DNA of 64,000 nucleotides from Lentisphaerae bacterium GWF2_50_93. GTDB lineage: Bacteria > Verrucomicrobiota > Lentisphaeria > Victivallales > GWF2-50-93. Shown one piece after another: positions 26,705 to 35,772 of the stretch (its first letter is position 1; each line of letters opens with the position of its first letter). The notes beneath the pieces were generated by a model. It worked only from the letters and a program-made list of their open reading frames with translations, searched no databases and had not been told where the DNA came from. The translations under genes were made by a program, and so were the position numbers. The DNA lies in the NCBI GenBank assembly GCA_001804815.1, contig MHBI01000101.1, positions 170,791 to 234,790 on the forward strand, written 5' to 3'.

Positions 26705-29700
26705 ATGTTTTATAATTTCAAATGCTCAGTCTGCAAGAACGACATCCAGGCCGAATACCAGTACATTGGCGAACTGGTATCATGCCCTATCTGCGATTCC
26801 GCCCAGATCGTCCCTGATCCACCCCTGCCTGTGGATTCCATATTCAGCGGATACAAGATCATCGACATCTATGCTTCAACCCATCTTTGGACCTCGTACA
26901 AGGCCGTCGGCGAAACCGAACTGCCGGGGCAGGAAGTGCTCCTGAGGATCCCTAGCTCGTTCTACCTCAAGAACGACGCGAACGCGGAAGCATTGTTCAA
27001 TGTCATCCTGCGGACAGGATCGTCAAATATCGAGGGGTTTCCTGCCCTGCTTGACAGGTCCATGACTCCGGGCAAGGTGTTTTTCGTCTATGAATGCAAC
27101 CACAAGGCGAAGACTCTTTCAGGTTTTGCCTCGAAGGTGATGCCCATCAGCAGTTCAGATTCCATACAGATTGTTAGGAAGATCGCCTGCTCCCTAAACA
27201 AGGCCTGGGAAAAGGAGGGGCTCATACATCAGAACCTGAAACCCTCAAATGTCCGCCTCGACGAGGACGGCGACATCTCCATCCTCGAATTCGGGCTTTC
27301 CCAGTCGCTCATTGGCAATTCATACCTCCTGAACAAGGGCTTCAACATCTGGGACTACAGGTACATGAGCCCGGAATTCATCCTCAGCGGACAGGCTTCC
27401 GACCAGAGGTGCGACATCTATTCCCTGGGCGGGGTATTCTATCTTCTCCTCACGGGCCGTCATCCGTACAGGGAGCTGACTCCCCAGGAAGTTCCAAACG
27501 CGCCTCTTCCGGATCCGCGTGAATTCAATTATGAAGTTCCCGCAAGCTATATATCCATCCTCGAGAAAATGATGTCCAAGGACCTCGGCACCAGGTACCA
27601 GTCCTGGAACGAATTGATTTCACACATAAACACATCATGCCCTGAAGTGCTGGGAGCCCCCCAGCCTGCCGCCTCCTCGCTTGCAAGGATAAATATTTCC
27701 GCGCTGACAACAGGCCGCTTCGAGGCCTTCGGCCAGCCGGCAGGCGAATTTTCCGACGAGAAGAAGAAGACGGTCAAGCTGAAGACTGAAAAAATCAGGA
27801 AGAGAAAACTCACTGACACCATTGCAAAGATCAACCCCGCGCTCATCGGCGGAATAAACAGGCAGTGGAAAAATGGACGCAATATGCCGCCCGATCCCGA
27901 CAAGGCAAATGCCAAGCTCTTCCTGGTCACTGTCGGAATAATATTTGCCGTCCTGACAATTGTATCGATAGTCGTGATCATCAACATTGCCACGAGGAAG
28001 AACACTCCGCCTGCCCCGGTCGCGCAGGACCAGTCAATCATTCCGGCCGTCGTCCCATCTTCAAAGACCGATATCAAGTATGATGCGGCAAAAGCTGCCG
28101 ATCAGAAGCCCGTGGCTCCGGCTGTAAAAACCGTCACCGTCAAGGCTCCTGCGTCCACCCCGGAAAAGACTTTCAAGGAGATCTGCGATTTCTATGACTC
28201 AAACCCCGAGACCAACCTGACAGAAGCCTACAGCCGTTTCAACGCGCTGAAAAGCGAGTCCATAAAAATCAACGACGTAAAGCTTATCCAGGAAATAAAC
28301 GACAGACAGCAGGCGATGGAGATTTTCAAGAAAAAGAAAGTCACAGACGTTATCGAGAAGCTCAAGACAGTTACCGCAACCTACATAAAGGAAGGCGACC
28401 AGGCTAAAGCCATCGAGATCATTGAAAAGTATTCTGGTGAATACGCCGAGGAAAGCGTCAACGAGCGCAGAACTCTCATTTCTTCCCTGAAAACAGAAGT
28501 TGCCGAAAGCAACATCGCAGCCGTGAAGGCTGATCTTGACTCCTCCATGGGACTGGGGAATTTCGAACAGGCCGAGCTGATGGCCAAGAACTTCAAGGGA
28601 AAGACTGAGGACGAAACCTTGAAACAAAGGCAGGAGCTTTCTAACTACGTCGAGGACAGGAAGGTGAAATTCATCAGGGAGGTCTATCCTCTGTACAATG
28701 AAGCCGCCATCAATTTCATGGCCGGCAAAAACGACTTGACCCTGGAAAAAATCAGGGCGTTCCTGGAAAGAGCCGGGCTTCCGGCCGAATCCGCGTCTTT
28801 CGCGGCAAACCTTTCTGAAAACATTTCATCCTTCAAGAACCTCTCTCTGGCGGCATCTACCCTGGATGAAAAGATCAAGGTCTGCGACTCCCTCATCAAA
28901 GGGGACAGTTCAACCCTAAAGGGAATGCTCTGCATGCAGGAGAAATCCTACGACAAGGCGAAGGAATTCTTCAAGGGAGTCAAATGCAATCTTGGCTCCG
29001 GCTTCATCCGCGTGGCGACCGAACGTGAAGCGGAATTCGCCTTGACCACGCTGCTGGTAAAATATGACATGACGTTCAATCCGGAAAAGTCGGAACAGTT
29101 CCTGCTTGAACTGACGCAGAAGAAAATCCAGGATAAAAATGCGGCGAACCTTGTTGCAGGCCTGTCGCAGTACAATGACAAATACAAGGACACGGCATTC
29201 GTAAAGAAGTACGATAACATTATCGAGGCTGTCAGGAAATTCTGCAAACGGGCCGGCGCCGAGGACACCGACAAGTCCCGCAAAACAGTTACGATCCAGG
29301 CTGAAACACCGCAGGAATGCGCCGCTCTCCTCCTTAAATCCCTTTCCGAAAAGACCGAGGGGATGTCAATCACCCTGAAACCTGGCGTCTATCATTCGGA
29401 AAGACTGAGGGAGTTCAACATCAACCAGAATGGGACCAAGATTTTCGGGGACACCTCCACGATCATCAAGAACAACATCCTCGTCACAGCAAAGGACGTA
29501 ACAGTCTCAGGCGTCACGCTTGACGGCGCATGGATTGCCTGCACCGACAACGCCAGGAACATAACTTTCAGGAATTGCGTCTTCAAATCGGACCTGACAA
29601 AAATACTGACATGCTCGACGGTCTCGTTCCAGAACTGCCTGTTCAAGGGTCTTTTAATTGAAAATTCCAGCGCCGTTTCATTGAACCACTGCACCATCCT

Positions 29701-30091
29701 CGCAGCCCCCAATGCTCCTGAGAAAGCGGCCGCATTATGGATAAAAGGCAATACCGACATCGACATCAGCAATTCAATCATATACGCCGACGGCTACGCC
29801 ATCGCATTCACAAATCCCGATAATTCCAAGGACAGGCGGATCAGCAACACGCTCTGGTTCGGAGACGAGGGCCTCTGCGCTCCCATTGTCAGCAACAAGA
29901 TCGATGAGAGGGATAAAGTGGAAAGCGACAAGAAGCTCAAGCTTCCGAAATACTTCAAGGTCAAGAACAACTTCCATTCCCCTCCGCAGTTTGTCGACGA
30001 CAAGAAGGGGATCTGGCGCCTGGTCAAGGGTGTGCCAGGAACGAAGAAGGCCGAGGACGGCAAGGATCTCGGCATGATATTCGAGGAATAG
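26705..30091 (+). CDS. Zinc-ribbon, pseudokinase, TM, helical and beta-helix fusion protein
   Basis: 1128 residues from the ATG at 26705, with GGGGGAG upstream. C7, C10, C27 and C30 form a zinc ribbon. Residues 46-310 follow the PknB-type kinase fold (YRYMSPEF, RCDIYSLGGVFYLLLTGRHPY), but the key residues are changed: beta-3 Lys is R81 (VLLRI), HRD is HQN (N177) and DFG is EFG (E195), so catalysis is doubtful. A basic stretch and one membrane span (about 405-428) follow. About 480-870 is Lys/Glu-rich and helical. Residues about 885-1080 form a right-handed beta-helix (VTVSGVTLDGAW, ITFRNCVFKSD, VSFQNCLFKG, VSLNHCTIL). The layout implies a cytoplasmic signalling head and an external carbohydrate- or surface-binding domain. 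The partner and ligand are unknown. Confidence 0.85.
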   Translation: MFYNFKCSVCKNDIQAEYQYIGELVSCPICDSAQIVPDPPLPVDSIFSGYKIIDIYASTHLWTSYKAVGETELPGQEVLLRIPSSFYLKNDANAEALFNVILRTGSSNIEGFPALLDRSMTPGKVFFVYECNHKAKTLSGFASKVMPISSSDSIQIVRKIACSLNKAWEKEGLIHQNLKPSNVRLDEDGDISILEFGLSQSLIGNSYLLNKGFNIWDYRYMSPEFILSGQASDQRCDIYSLGGVFYLLLTGRHPYRELTPQEVPNAPLPDPREFNYEVPASYISILEKMMSKDLGTRYQSWNELISHINTSCPEVLGAPQPAASSLARINISALTTGRFEAFGQPAGEFSDEKKKTVKLKTEKIRKRKLTDTIAKINPALIGGINRQWKNGRNMPPDPDKANAKLFLVTVGIIFAVLTIVSIVVIINIATRKNTPPAPVAQDQSIIPAVVPSSKTDIKYDAAKAADQKPVAPAVKTVTVKAPASTPEKTFKEICDFYDSNPETNLTEAYSRFNALKSESIKINDVKLIQEINDRQQAMEIFKKKKVTDVIEKLKTVTATYIKEGDQAKAIEIIEKYSGEYAEESVNERRTLISSLKTEVAESNIAAVKADLDSSMGLGNFEQAELMAKNFKGKTEDETLKQRQELSNYVEDRKVKFIREVYPLYNEAAINFMAGKNDLTLEKIRAFLERAGLPAESASFAANLSENISSFKNLSLAASTLDEKIKVCDSLIKGDSSTLKGMLCMQEKSYDKAKEFFKGVKCNLGSGFIRVATEREAEFALTTLLVKYDMTFNPEKSEQFLLELTQKKIQDKNAANLVAGLSQYNDKYKDTAFVKKYDNIIEAVRKFCKRAGAEDTDKSRKTVTIQAETPQECAALLLKSLSEKTEGMSITLKPGVYHSERLREFNINQNGTKIFGDTSTIIKNNILVTAKDVTVSGVTLDGAWIACTDNARNITFRNCVFKSDLTKILTCSTVSFQNCLFKGLLIENSSAVSLNHCTILAAPNAPEKAAALWIKGNTDIDISNSIIYADGYAIAFTNPDNSKDRRISNTLWFGDEGLCAPIVSNKIDERDKVESDKKLKLPKYFKVKNNFHSPPQFVDDKKGIWRLVKGVPGTKKAEDGKDLGMIFEE

Positions 30092-30092
30092 A

Positions 30093-30119
30093 TTTTCCAG
30101 ATGCGCCGCATCTGGAAAA
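30093..30119. terminator. Bidirectional terminator between convergent genes
   Basis: TTTTCCAGATGCG and its exact complement form 13-bp arms around a single base (GCGCCGC loop in practice). The arm ends give T-runs in both directions. It lies between the pseudokinase gene and the GT2 gene. Confidence 0.85.
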
Positions 30120-30120
30120 C

Positions 30121-30870
30121 CTACCCGAGCACTTCCTTCCACGGCTTCCTGTAGAACTTGGACTTCCCCTGGAGGCGGTTGTACTTGATCATGTGCCAGA
30201 TCGCGGCGACCCCGTCCTTCCAGGTGATCTTCTTGCCTTCATCATACGTGCGTCCATGGTAGCTGATCGGAACCTCGTAGATCCTCAGATTCCTCGCATG
30301 TGCGAATTTCGCAGTAAGCTCGACCTCGATGCCGAAACGGTCTGAGTCGAGGTTGAGGTTCTGTATGACCTCGCGCTTGAAGGCCTTGTAGCAGGTCTCC
30401 ATGTCAGTGAGCTTGATGTCGGTCAGGACATTGGAAACAAATGTAAGGAGCTTGTTCCCCATCGTGTGCCTGAAGTACAGGACCTTGCCGGCCCCTTCAT
30501 GGAAGCGTGAGCCATACACCACGTCGGCCTTCCCGGAAACAATTGGAGCTATCATCACTGGATAGTCTTCCGGACTGTATTCCTTGTCGGCGTCCTGGAT
30601 GATCACTATTGGGGATCTGGCCTCGTCGAAACCCCTCCGGATGGCGGCGCCCTTGCCCTTGTTCATCTCCTGGCAGAACAGCCTGACCTTGCCTTCGCTC
30701 CTGTCCGCGTATTCCTGGATTATCCCGCGTGAATTGTCCTTGGATGCATCGTCGACGACAATGATCTCCGCGGTCTCAGGCCTCCTGGCGACCTCGTCGA
30801 GGATCTCGCAGATTGTCTTTGCCTCATTGTAGACTGGTATGACAACGCTCAATACTTTTTCGCTTTTCAC
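30121..30870 (-). CDS. GT2 glycosyltransferase, dolichyl/polyprenyl-phosphate sugar synthase type
   Basis: 249 residues with a GTG start preceded by GGAG. GT-A fold signatures include VVIPVYNEAKTICEI near residue 8, IIVVDDASKDNS near 35 and the DXD-like IIQDADKEYSPEDYP near 90. The later VVYGSRFHEG and LTDMETCYKAF match the DPM1-like branch that moves a sugar from a nucleotide sugar to polyprenyl phosphate on the inner face of the membrane. No membrane spans follow, so a separate flippase or transferase would use the product. It stands alone, convergent with the pseudokinase gene. The donor sugar is unknown. Confidence 0.88.
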   Translation of the reverse strand: MKSEKVLSVVIPVYNEAKTICEILDEVARRPETAEIIVVDDASKDNSRGIIQEYADRSEGKVRLFCQEMNKGKGAAIRRGFDEARSPIVIIQDADKEYSPEDYPVMIAPIVSGKADVVYGSRFHEGAGKVLYFRHTMGNKLLTFVSNVLTDIKLTDMETCYKAFKREVIQNLNLDSDRFGIEVELTAKFAHARNLRIYEVPISYHGRTYDEGKKITWKDGVAAIWHMIKYNRLQGKSKFYRKPWKEVLG

Positions 30871-31026
30871 AAGTTTCTCCAGTTTATTCCAGACACGAAT
30901 ACTTACATTATATTGGGAACTTGGAATATTCTACTGCAGTAAAAATAATATTTTTACCGTAGCCTGGATTGCAAAACCAGCACAAGTCCGCAATATTAAG
31001 ACATTTACAAACACAAAGGGAATTTA

Positions 31027-32103
31027 ATGGCGAAAGTTAAAACCTCAAGAAAGCACAATGTCCTGCTTGTACACAACATGGACAGCTCGTGGACCGCGGC
31101 TGAGAAGCGAAATGCCTTGAAGGAGATCAAAGGCATAGAATCCGCCATACGCAGCTGCAAGTTGAAGGTAAAGAACATCGTCCTTGAAAACACAGACCTA
31201 TACCCCCTGATATGCGGATACGATCCGGAAACCCATGTGATATTCAACTGCTGCGAAGGCCTCCCGGGGATCGATCACAGCGAATCCACGGTCGCCTCAA
31301 TCATGGAATCCCTGAAATTCTCCTTCACCGGCTCCAATTCCTCGACGCTCAACCTGTGCTGGGACAAGAGAAGAACAAAGATGCTTCTTGAAAAACATGG
31401 CGTTCCAACCCCGAAATGGCGCATCTACGAATCACCGCTGCTCCTGTTCGACGACTGGAATTTCTATCCTGCCATAGCGAAACCCGCAATGGAACACTGC
31501 AGCTACGGCGTCACGCCCGATGCCGTCATCCTGACAAAACAGGAGCTGAAGAAAAGGATTTCATTTGTCCTGCACAACTTCTCCCAGCCTGCCCTTGTCG
31601 AGGATTTCATCGATGGCAGGGAATTCCATGTCACCCTCTGGGGGAACGACCAGATAAAGATGCTTCCGCCTGCGGAAATGGATTTCTCCGCCTTTGAGAA
31701 CATCCACGACAGGCTCTGCACCTACGATTCGAAGTTCGAACCTGATTCCATACACTACAAGAAAATCAAGGTGAAGGTCCCTGCGGAACTTTCCAAGAAG
31801 GAGCATGAGGCGCTCAAGGAGATCGCCATAAAGGCCTTCAATGTCGCAGGCTGCCGTGATTATGGAAGAATAGATCTCAGGCTGAGAAACGGGATATTCT
31901 ACGTGCTCGACGTAAACGCAAACCCCGACATCAGCAAGGAAACCAGCATGGCGGAGGCTGCCAAGCTATCCGGTTTCTCCTACAATAAAATGATCGGAAA
32001 CATCCTCAGTTTCGCAGTCAAGAGGCACCACACCAAGAAGGTCATCAGGCACGCCCGGAAAAAATCCTCGCGCCACGACTGCTACCTTCCGAACTTCAAG
32101 TAA
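31027..32103 (+). CDS. ATP-grasp ligase, D-alanine-D-alanine ligase-like
   Basis: 358 residues, with AAGGGA before the ATG. The N-terminal part (VLLVHNMDSSWTAAEKRNA) is the substrate-binding domain. The grasp core includes TPKWRIYES, PAIAKPAMEHCSYGVTPDA (the loop and Lys), LVEDFIDGREFHVTLWG and the metal-binding DYGRIDLRLRNG with DVNANPDIS (residues about 275-305). This matches Ddl-type enzymes that join two amino acids with ATP. It may not be the cell's main Ddl, because the N-terminal half is divergent and no mur cluster is adjacent. A dipeptide or modified-peptidoglycan ligase is the alternative. The Lys/Arg-rich tail is unusual. Confidence 0.8.
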   Translation: MAKVKTSRKHNVLLVHNMDSSWTAAEKRNALKEIKGIESAIRSCKLKVKNIVLENTDLYPLICGYDPETHVIFNCCEGLPGIDHSESTVASIMESLKFSFTGSNSSTLNLCWDKRRTKMLLEKHGVPTPKWRIYESPLLLFDDWNFYPAIAKPAMEHCSYGVTPDAVILTKQELKKRISFVLHNFSQPALVEDFIDGREFHVTLWGNDQIKMLPPAEMDFSAFENIHDRLCTYDSKFEPDSIHYKKIKVKVPAELSKKEHEALKEIAIKAFNVAGCRDYGRIDLRLRNGIFYVLDVNANPDISKETSMAEAAKLSGFSYNKMIGNILSFAVKRHHTKKVIRHARKKSSRHDCYLPNFK

Positions 32104-32158
32104 CCGTCATCCTGTATATTTCGACCTCACAAGCAGGATGGCAGATGAATTCAAAAAT

Positions 32159-32183
32159 GGTACAGGCTGAAGCCCGTACCTAC
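32159..32183. repeat. Family A palindrome, copy 4, supplying a stop codon
   Basis: GGTACAGGCTGAAGCCCGTACC then TACTT. On the minus strand AAGTAGG provides the last Lys codon and TAG stop of the epimerase-like gene (32180-32182). AATTCAAAAAT upstream matches the spacer of copies 1 and 6. Confidence 0.75.
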
Positions 32184-33184
32184 TTTTGCTTCAGCCATTC
32201 GACAGTTTTCTTCAGGGCCTCATCTGAATTGGTCTTCGGGTTGTAACCCAGATCATTTCTTGCAGCAGATATGTTGAAGTAATGCGAGAAGGCAAGCTGT
32301 CCAGCAATGAATCTTGTCATATAAGGTTCTCCCGAAAACGGGAGAACCTTATAAAGGAATTCAATAAAAATACCAGCTGCGTAAGCAGAACGGTAGGATA
32401 TTCTTCTATCGACAGGAGGGATTCCTAGCTCTTTCAGAAGATTATTTATCCAGCTCCAGAGAACGACAGGTTTCCCATCGCTGATGAAGTAAGCCTTCCC
32501 ATTCGCCTTCTGCGAATTTCGCAGGGTTTCAGCTGCAAGTATGTGTGCAGATGATGCATTGTCGACGTAGGTCATGTCGACAAGGTTCTTCCCGTCGCCC
32601 ACCTGTATGAGTTTTCCTTTCCCGGCTCTTTCAATTACCCTCGGCAGGAGATGCGGATCCCCTGGCCCCCAGATCAGATGCGGACGTATCGCCACGGTTG
32701 CGAAATTCGCAGAATTCGCCTTGAGAACGGCGCGTTCCGCGATGGCCTTGGTTTCAGGATAATACGCGAGATATTTTCCAGGGTACGGCACCGACTCATC
32801 AGCATTCTCGGTGTTGCCGGAATATGCGACACTCGGTGAACTCGTGTAGACAAGCGCACTTACATTCCGCTTAATGCACGAATCAATTATGTTCTGGGTG
32901 CCTGTCACATTTATCCTATAAAAGTCTTCGAAGTCACCCCATACGCCAGCCAATGCTGCCGTATGAATGACAAGGCTGCGGGTTTCACAGGCTTTCGAGA
33001 CAAATGAACTGTCACGGATGTCGCCGCACAGGGCTTCCACTCCAATCCTCTCAAGCGCAGGCTGTGACTTCCTGCCGACAGATCTTATCGAGGCGCAGTT
33101 GAGCGCGGCAAGATCCTCGATGATCTTCCTTCCGAGGAAACCTCCACCACCAGTAACTAGAACTTTTTCGTTCTTCCAATCCAT
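32180..33184 (-). CDS. Extended-SDR NAD(P)-dependent epimerase/3-beta-HSD-like protein
   Basis: 334 residues from the ATG at 33184. The Rossmann motif TGGGGFLGRKI (about residues 10-20) and the catalytic YxxxK in YYPETKAIAE (near 145) with upstream YTSSPSVAYSG mark an extended SDR. RPHLIWGPGDPHLLPR near 165 is typical of the 3-beta-hydroxysteroid dehydrogenase/sugar epimerase branch, which in bacteria is often linked to hydroxylated lipids or nucleotide sugars. Two TGCGAANTTCGCA palindromes lie in the gene (32511, 32699). Its TAG stop is part of a repeat border. The substrate is not defined. Confidence 0.85.
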   Translation of the reverse strand: MDWKNEKVLVTGGGGFLGRKIIEDLAALNCASIRSVGRKSQPALERIGVEALCGDIRDSSFVSKACETRSLVIHTAALAGVWGDFEDFYRINVTGTQNIIDSCIKRNVSALVYTSSPSVAYSGNTENADESVPYPGKYLAYYPETKAIAERAVLKANSANFATVAIRPHLIWGPGDPHLLPRVIERAGKGKLIQVGDGKNLVDMTYVDNASSAHILAAETLRNSQKANGKAYFISDGKPVVLWSWINNLLKELGIPPVDRRISYRSAYAAGIFIEFLYKVLPFSGEPYMTRFIAGQLAFSHYFNISAARNDLGYNPKTNSDEALKKTVEWLKQK

Positions 33185-33196
33185 AGATTTTTCCAA

Positions 33197-33257
33197 GTAA
33201 CTCGGGCATTCCTGCCCGAGAGTATTAAAACGCCTCGGGCAGGAATGCCCGAGTTAC
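33197..33257. repeat. Nested palindrome, CAGGAATG-core family (family D)
   Basis: GTAACTCGGGCATTCCTGCC begins a 24-base arm (33197-33220) whose exact reverse complement is at 33234-33257. Each arm is itself a near-palindrome around ATTCC/GGAAT. Related units are at 24803 and 58772/58817. It sits upstream of the epimerase-like gene. Confidence 0.85.
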
Positions 33258-33341
33258 CTAAACCAACAACCTTTAATATATGCCGTGGTAATTGATATCG
33301 CCATGTGTCTTGTTTATTCTGCAAGCTGAATGGAAATTTAA

Positions 33342-33716
33342 GCAGGGACGGGCTTTAGCCCTGTCTACTATACGCATTTTCCTGTACTGTCCACGTCACG
33401 CTTTCCGTTTCTTCTGTCTTTTCATCTTTACGTCAGGCGCTCCGGCCTGACTTTGGACTGCGGTGATTATTCACCGCTTTGTTTTTACAGCTGTTCGTCA
33501 CACCATGGCATTTAGCAAAGGCGAAAGCTATTATCTTCTCCACGGTGCCTGCGGAATCCAAAGCGCAGAATGATCTGCGCAGTCCAAAGATGAGTCCTCC
33601 GAATGGAGGACTCATCATAAAGAATTCTAAGCAGAGTCAAAAAATGCGTATAGTAGATAGGGCTTTAGGCTGTCCCATGAATTCAAGAATGGTACATGCT
33701 GAAGCACGTACCTACT
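33342..33716. repeat. Pile-up of palindromic elements before the URO-D stop codon
   Basis: In order: a family A half (GGGACGGGCTTTAGCCCTGTC, 33345-33365); family E, 33451-33589, with CTTTGGACTGCG ends in inverted orientation; a perfect 12-bp hairpin GATGAGTCCTCC/GGAGGACTCATC (33589-33616); and a full family A element (33651-33716) whose right palindrome GGTACATGCTGAAGCACGTACC ends in the TAG stop of the URO-D gene. No gene lies within 33258-33711. Confidence 0.8.
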
Positions 33717-34848
33717 TTCTCAAGTTCCTCCAATACTTCAGGACATCGGCCGAAGTTCTGAATCCGGCTTTCTGGAAGTCTACATTGACGCCAACGCATG
33801 GGGCAAGAACTCCGAGGCTTGCGAATTTGTGGATGCGGTTGATGTAGTCTTCCACAGATTCGTCGGGGAACTTTGGCCAGCTGTTGTAATTCACCTTTCC
33901 TGCTTTTGCGAACTTCTCCATGTTGGCAAAGAAATCAATCTCCTGCTCATGCCCGGGAATGTGTCCAAAATTCAGCACCTTGAACTCAGGCTGTTCCAGA
34001 ATCGCATTCGTAAGAGCTTCATTGTATCCGCAGTAATGCACCCAGGCGGCGCCGAACGCGCGGGCGAGCTTCCTCGAATACGGAATGGCGAACTCGCGGA
34101 TCTGTTCATCACCAAGAAGAGCAGTCGTGTCTTCGCATATGCGGATGCCGAAGCTGTCGGAATATATCGCGTTGCTGTGATGCAGGGACGTCATCGGTTC
34201 GCCTATCGCCTCCTTCATCCAGCGGTGCGCCTTGATTCCAAGTTCAAGGCAGATGTTCATGAGATGGTGGACAAATGCCGGATCGTCATAGAGTTCGAGG
34301 AAAATGTCATCACCCATCATCAGGTGCGCAAGATCGAATGGTCCCTGGGTGTCCATTACATATATGGGAAGCGTATCGCCCATGGTCTCCTTGAAATAGC
34401 TCATCATCTCAAGCCCGCGTGCAAAACTGCCCTGGGGCTTGATGTCATCGGGTGTCAGCATGGAAACCTGTTCCTTGGTCAGGCGTTCATGGAGCCAGGG
34501 CATCTTGTCGGGGTAAGTCTCCTGTTCGAGTCCGAGGCATGCCAGCATGATTCCGGTACCGAGGTTCGGCCTGATCGACGGCACACTGTCGCTGCGGCCG
34601 TTTGCAGTGGATATCGCGCCTCTGGCTTGACGGCAGAGCATCTTGGCCTTGTCGGTGAAAATCTGCTGGAGGTCATAGTCGGGTATTGTTTCCTGTTTTG
34701 CGGAAAGCTTGTCTCCGATGAAGAGGAGCGGCACTTCAAGCTTCTCCCTGCGCCATGCCTGGCACTGGCGTTTCCTGCTCGCATCAATATGGGAGTAGTC
34801 GAAATTCAGATATTCCTTCAGCATGTTAACGTCGAATTCCTTGTTCAT
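33712..34848 (-). CDS. Uroporphyrinogen decarboxylase (URO-D) family protein
   Basis: 378 residues; AAAGGA lies eight bases before the ATG. It belongs to the large URO-D-like group seen in PVC bacteria and methyl-transfer systems rather than to HemE: PNLGTGIMLACLGLEQE near 95, DTQGPFDLAHLMMG near 160, the long barrel signature HSNAIYSDSFGIRICEDTTA near 225, and the C-terminal KVLNFGHIPGHEQEID. Such proteins often act as corrinoid or thiol methyltransferases, but none of the cobalamin-binding partners is adjacent. A divergent AraC regulator 86 bases away suggests inducible expression. The last codons and stop come from a family A repeat. The substrate is unknown. Confidence 0.8.
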   Translation of the reverse strand: MNKEFDVNMLKEYLNFDYSHIDASRKRQCQAWRREKLEVPLLFIGDKLSAKQETIPDYDLQQIFTDKAKMLCRQARGAISTANGRSDSVPSIRPNLGTGIMLACLGLEQETYPDKMPWLHERLTKEQVSMLTPDDIKPQGSFARGLEMMSYFKETMGDTLPIYVMDTQGPFDLAHLMMGDDIFLELYDDPAFVHHLMNICLELGIKAHRWMKEAIGEPMTSLHHSNAIYSDSFGIRICEDTTALLGDEQIREFAIPYSRKLARAFGAAWVHYCGYNEALTNAILEQPEFKVLNFGHIPGHEQEIDFFANMEKFAKAGKVNYNSWPKFPDESVEDYINRIHKFASLGVLAPCVGVNVDFQKAGFRTSADVLKYWRNLRK

Positions 34849-34934
34849 GGCATAATCCTTTCTTGATTATTTGTATATTATAATTACTGTATTGCACCGT
34901 GTAAATGTATAATATATTTATTGTTTTGTATTAA

Positions 34935-35732
34935 ATGATCACCAATTCAACGGCCAACCTCGAGTTCATCGGTTTCAACCATGTCCCTGGATGCAATGCA
35001 TGGGTCGACAAGTTTTTCCCATACTACGTCATCCAGTACGCGGAACGTGGCGAACTTGATCTGTTCGTTGACAAGGAGCCAGTGAAGCATTTGAAGGGGC
35101 CTGTGGTCTGGCTGACATTCCCAGGACCTTATTTCAAATTCGGACGCCGCGATAAGGGAACCTGGCACCACCGTTTCGTGTCATTCAAGGGAAAGCGGCC
35201 GGACGCCTACGCCAGAAACGGACTTTTCCCTTCATCAGCTCCGGTAATAGAAATCAGCGAACCATTAAAATTCACTGAAGCGTTCGACAGGCTGCTGTCG
35301 CGGCTGGCAGTGTCAACGGCACCGACTTTCAGGACGGTCCACGTGCTGGAGGAATTATTGATCCAGCTTGGGGAACAGCCAGCAACCCAGATTGAAGAAG
35401 CATTGCCGGTCAGGAACATCCGAAGGATTGCAGAAAGAATAGGCTCCGAACCGTTCATCGACTGGGACTGGAGAAAAACGGCGAAAGAGGCTGGAGTCTC
35501 CTACCCGCATTTCAGGCGGATCTTCCATGACACGTTCAAAACCCCTCCTACACGATTTCTTCTCCAAAAGAGACTTGAGAAGTCCGCATCAATGCTGAGG
35601 GAAGGCGGAAAGAAGATCGAGGAGATTGCAGAGATCTGCAAGTTCTATGACCTATATCACTTCTCCAAGCTCTTCAGGAAATACTACGGCACCGCCCCAG
35701 GCCAGTACCGCAGGAACCATATGGGGAGGTGA
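34935..35732 (+). CDS. AraC-family transcriptional regulator
   Basis: 265 residues. Residues 1-150 form an AraC-type ligand-binding cupin (FPYYVIQYAERGELDLFV, VWLTFPGPYF). Residues about 165-262 hold two helix-turn-helix motifs; the second is classic (IEEIAEICKFYDLYHFSKLF then GTAPGQYRRN). It is divergent from the URO-D gene and probably controls it in response to a small molecule. The ATG has no Shine-Dalgarno, so translation may be leaderless. The intergenic region is very rich in A and T. Confidence 0.92.
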   Translation: MITNSTANLEFIGFNHVPGCNAWVDKFFPYYVIQYAERGELDLFVDKEPVKHLKGPVVWLTFPGPYFKFGRRDKGTWHHRFVSFKGKRPDAYARNGLFPSSAPVIEISEPLKFTEAFDRLLSRLAVSTAPTFRTVHVLEELLIQLGEQPATQIEEALPVRNIRRIAERIGSEPFIDWDWRKTAKEAGVSYPHFRRIFHDTFKTPPTRFLLQKRLEKSASMLREGGKKIEEIAEICKFYDLYHFSKLFRKYYGTAPGQYRRNHMGR

Positions 35733-35772
35733 AAAAGAGTTGCCGGTGGTCAGTTGGAAGAATGAATTATTT

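Noticed and set aside
26705..30091. Active Ser/Thr kinase
   Set aside because: The beta-3 Lys, HRD Asp and DFG Asp are all altered, so calling it active would not be supported.
33829..34866. Long plus-strand open frame of about 345 codons opposite the URO-D gene
   Set aside because: It is antisense to a gene with clear family motifs, lacks a ribosome site and has unnatural composition (His/Val-rich without motif).
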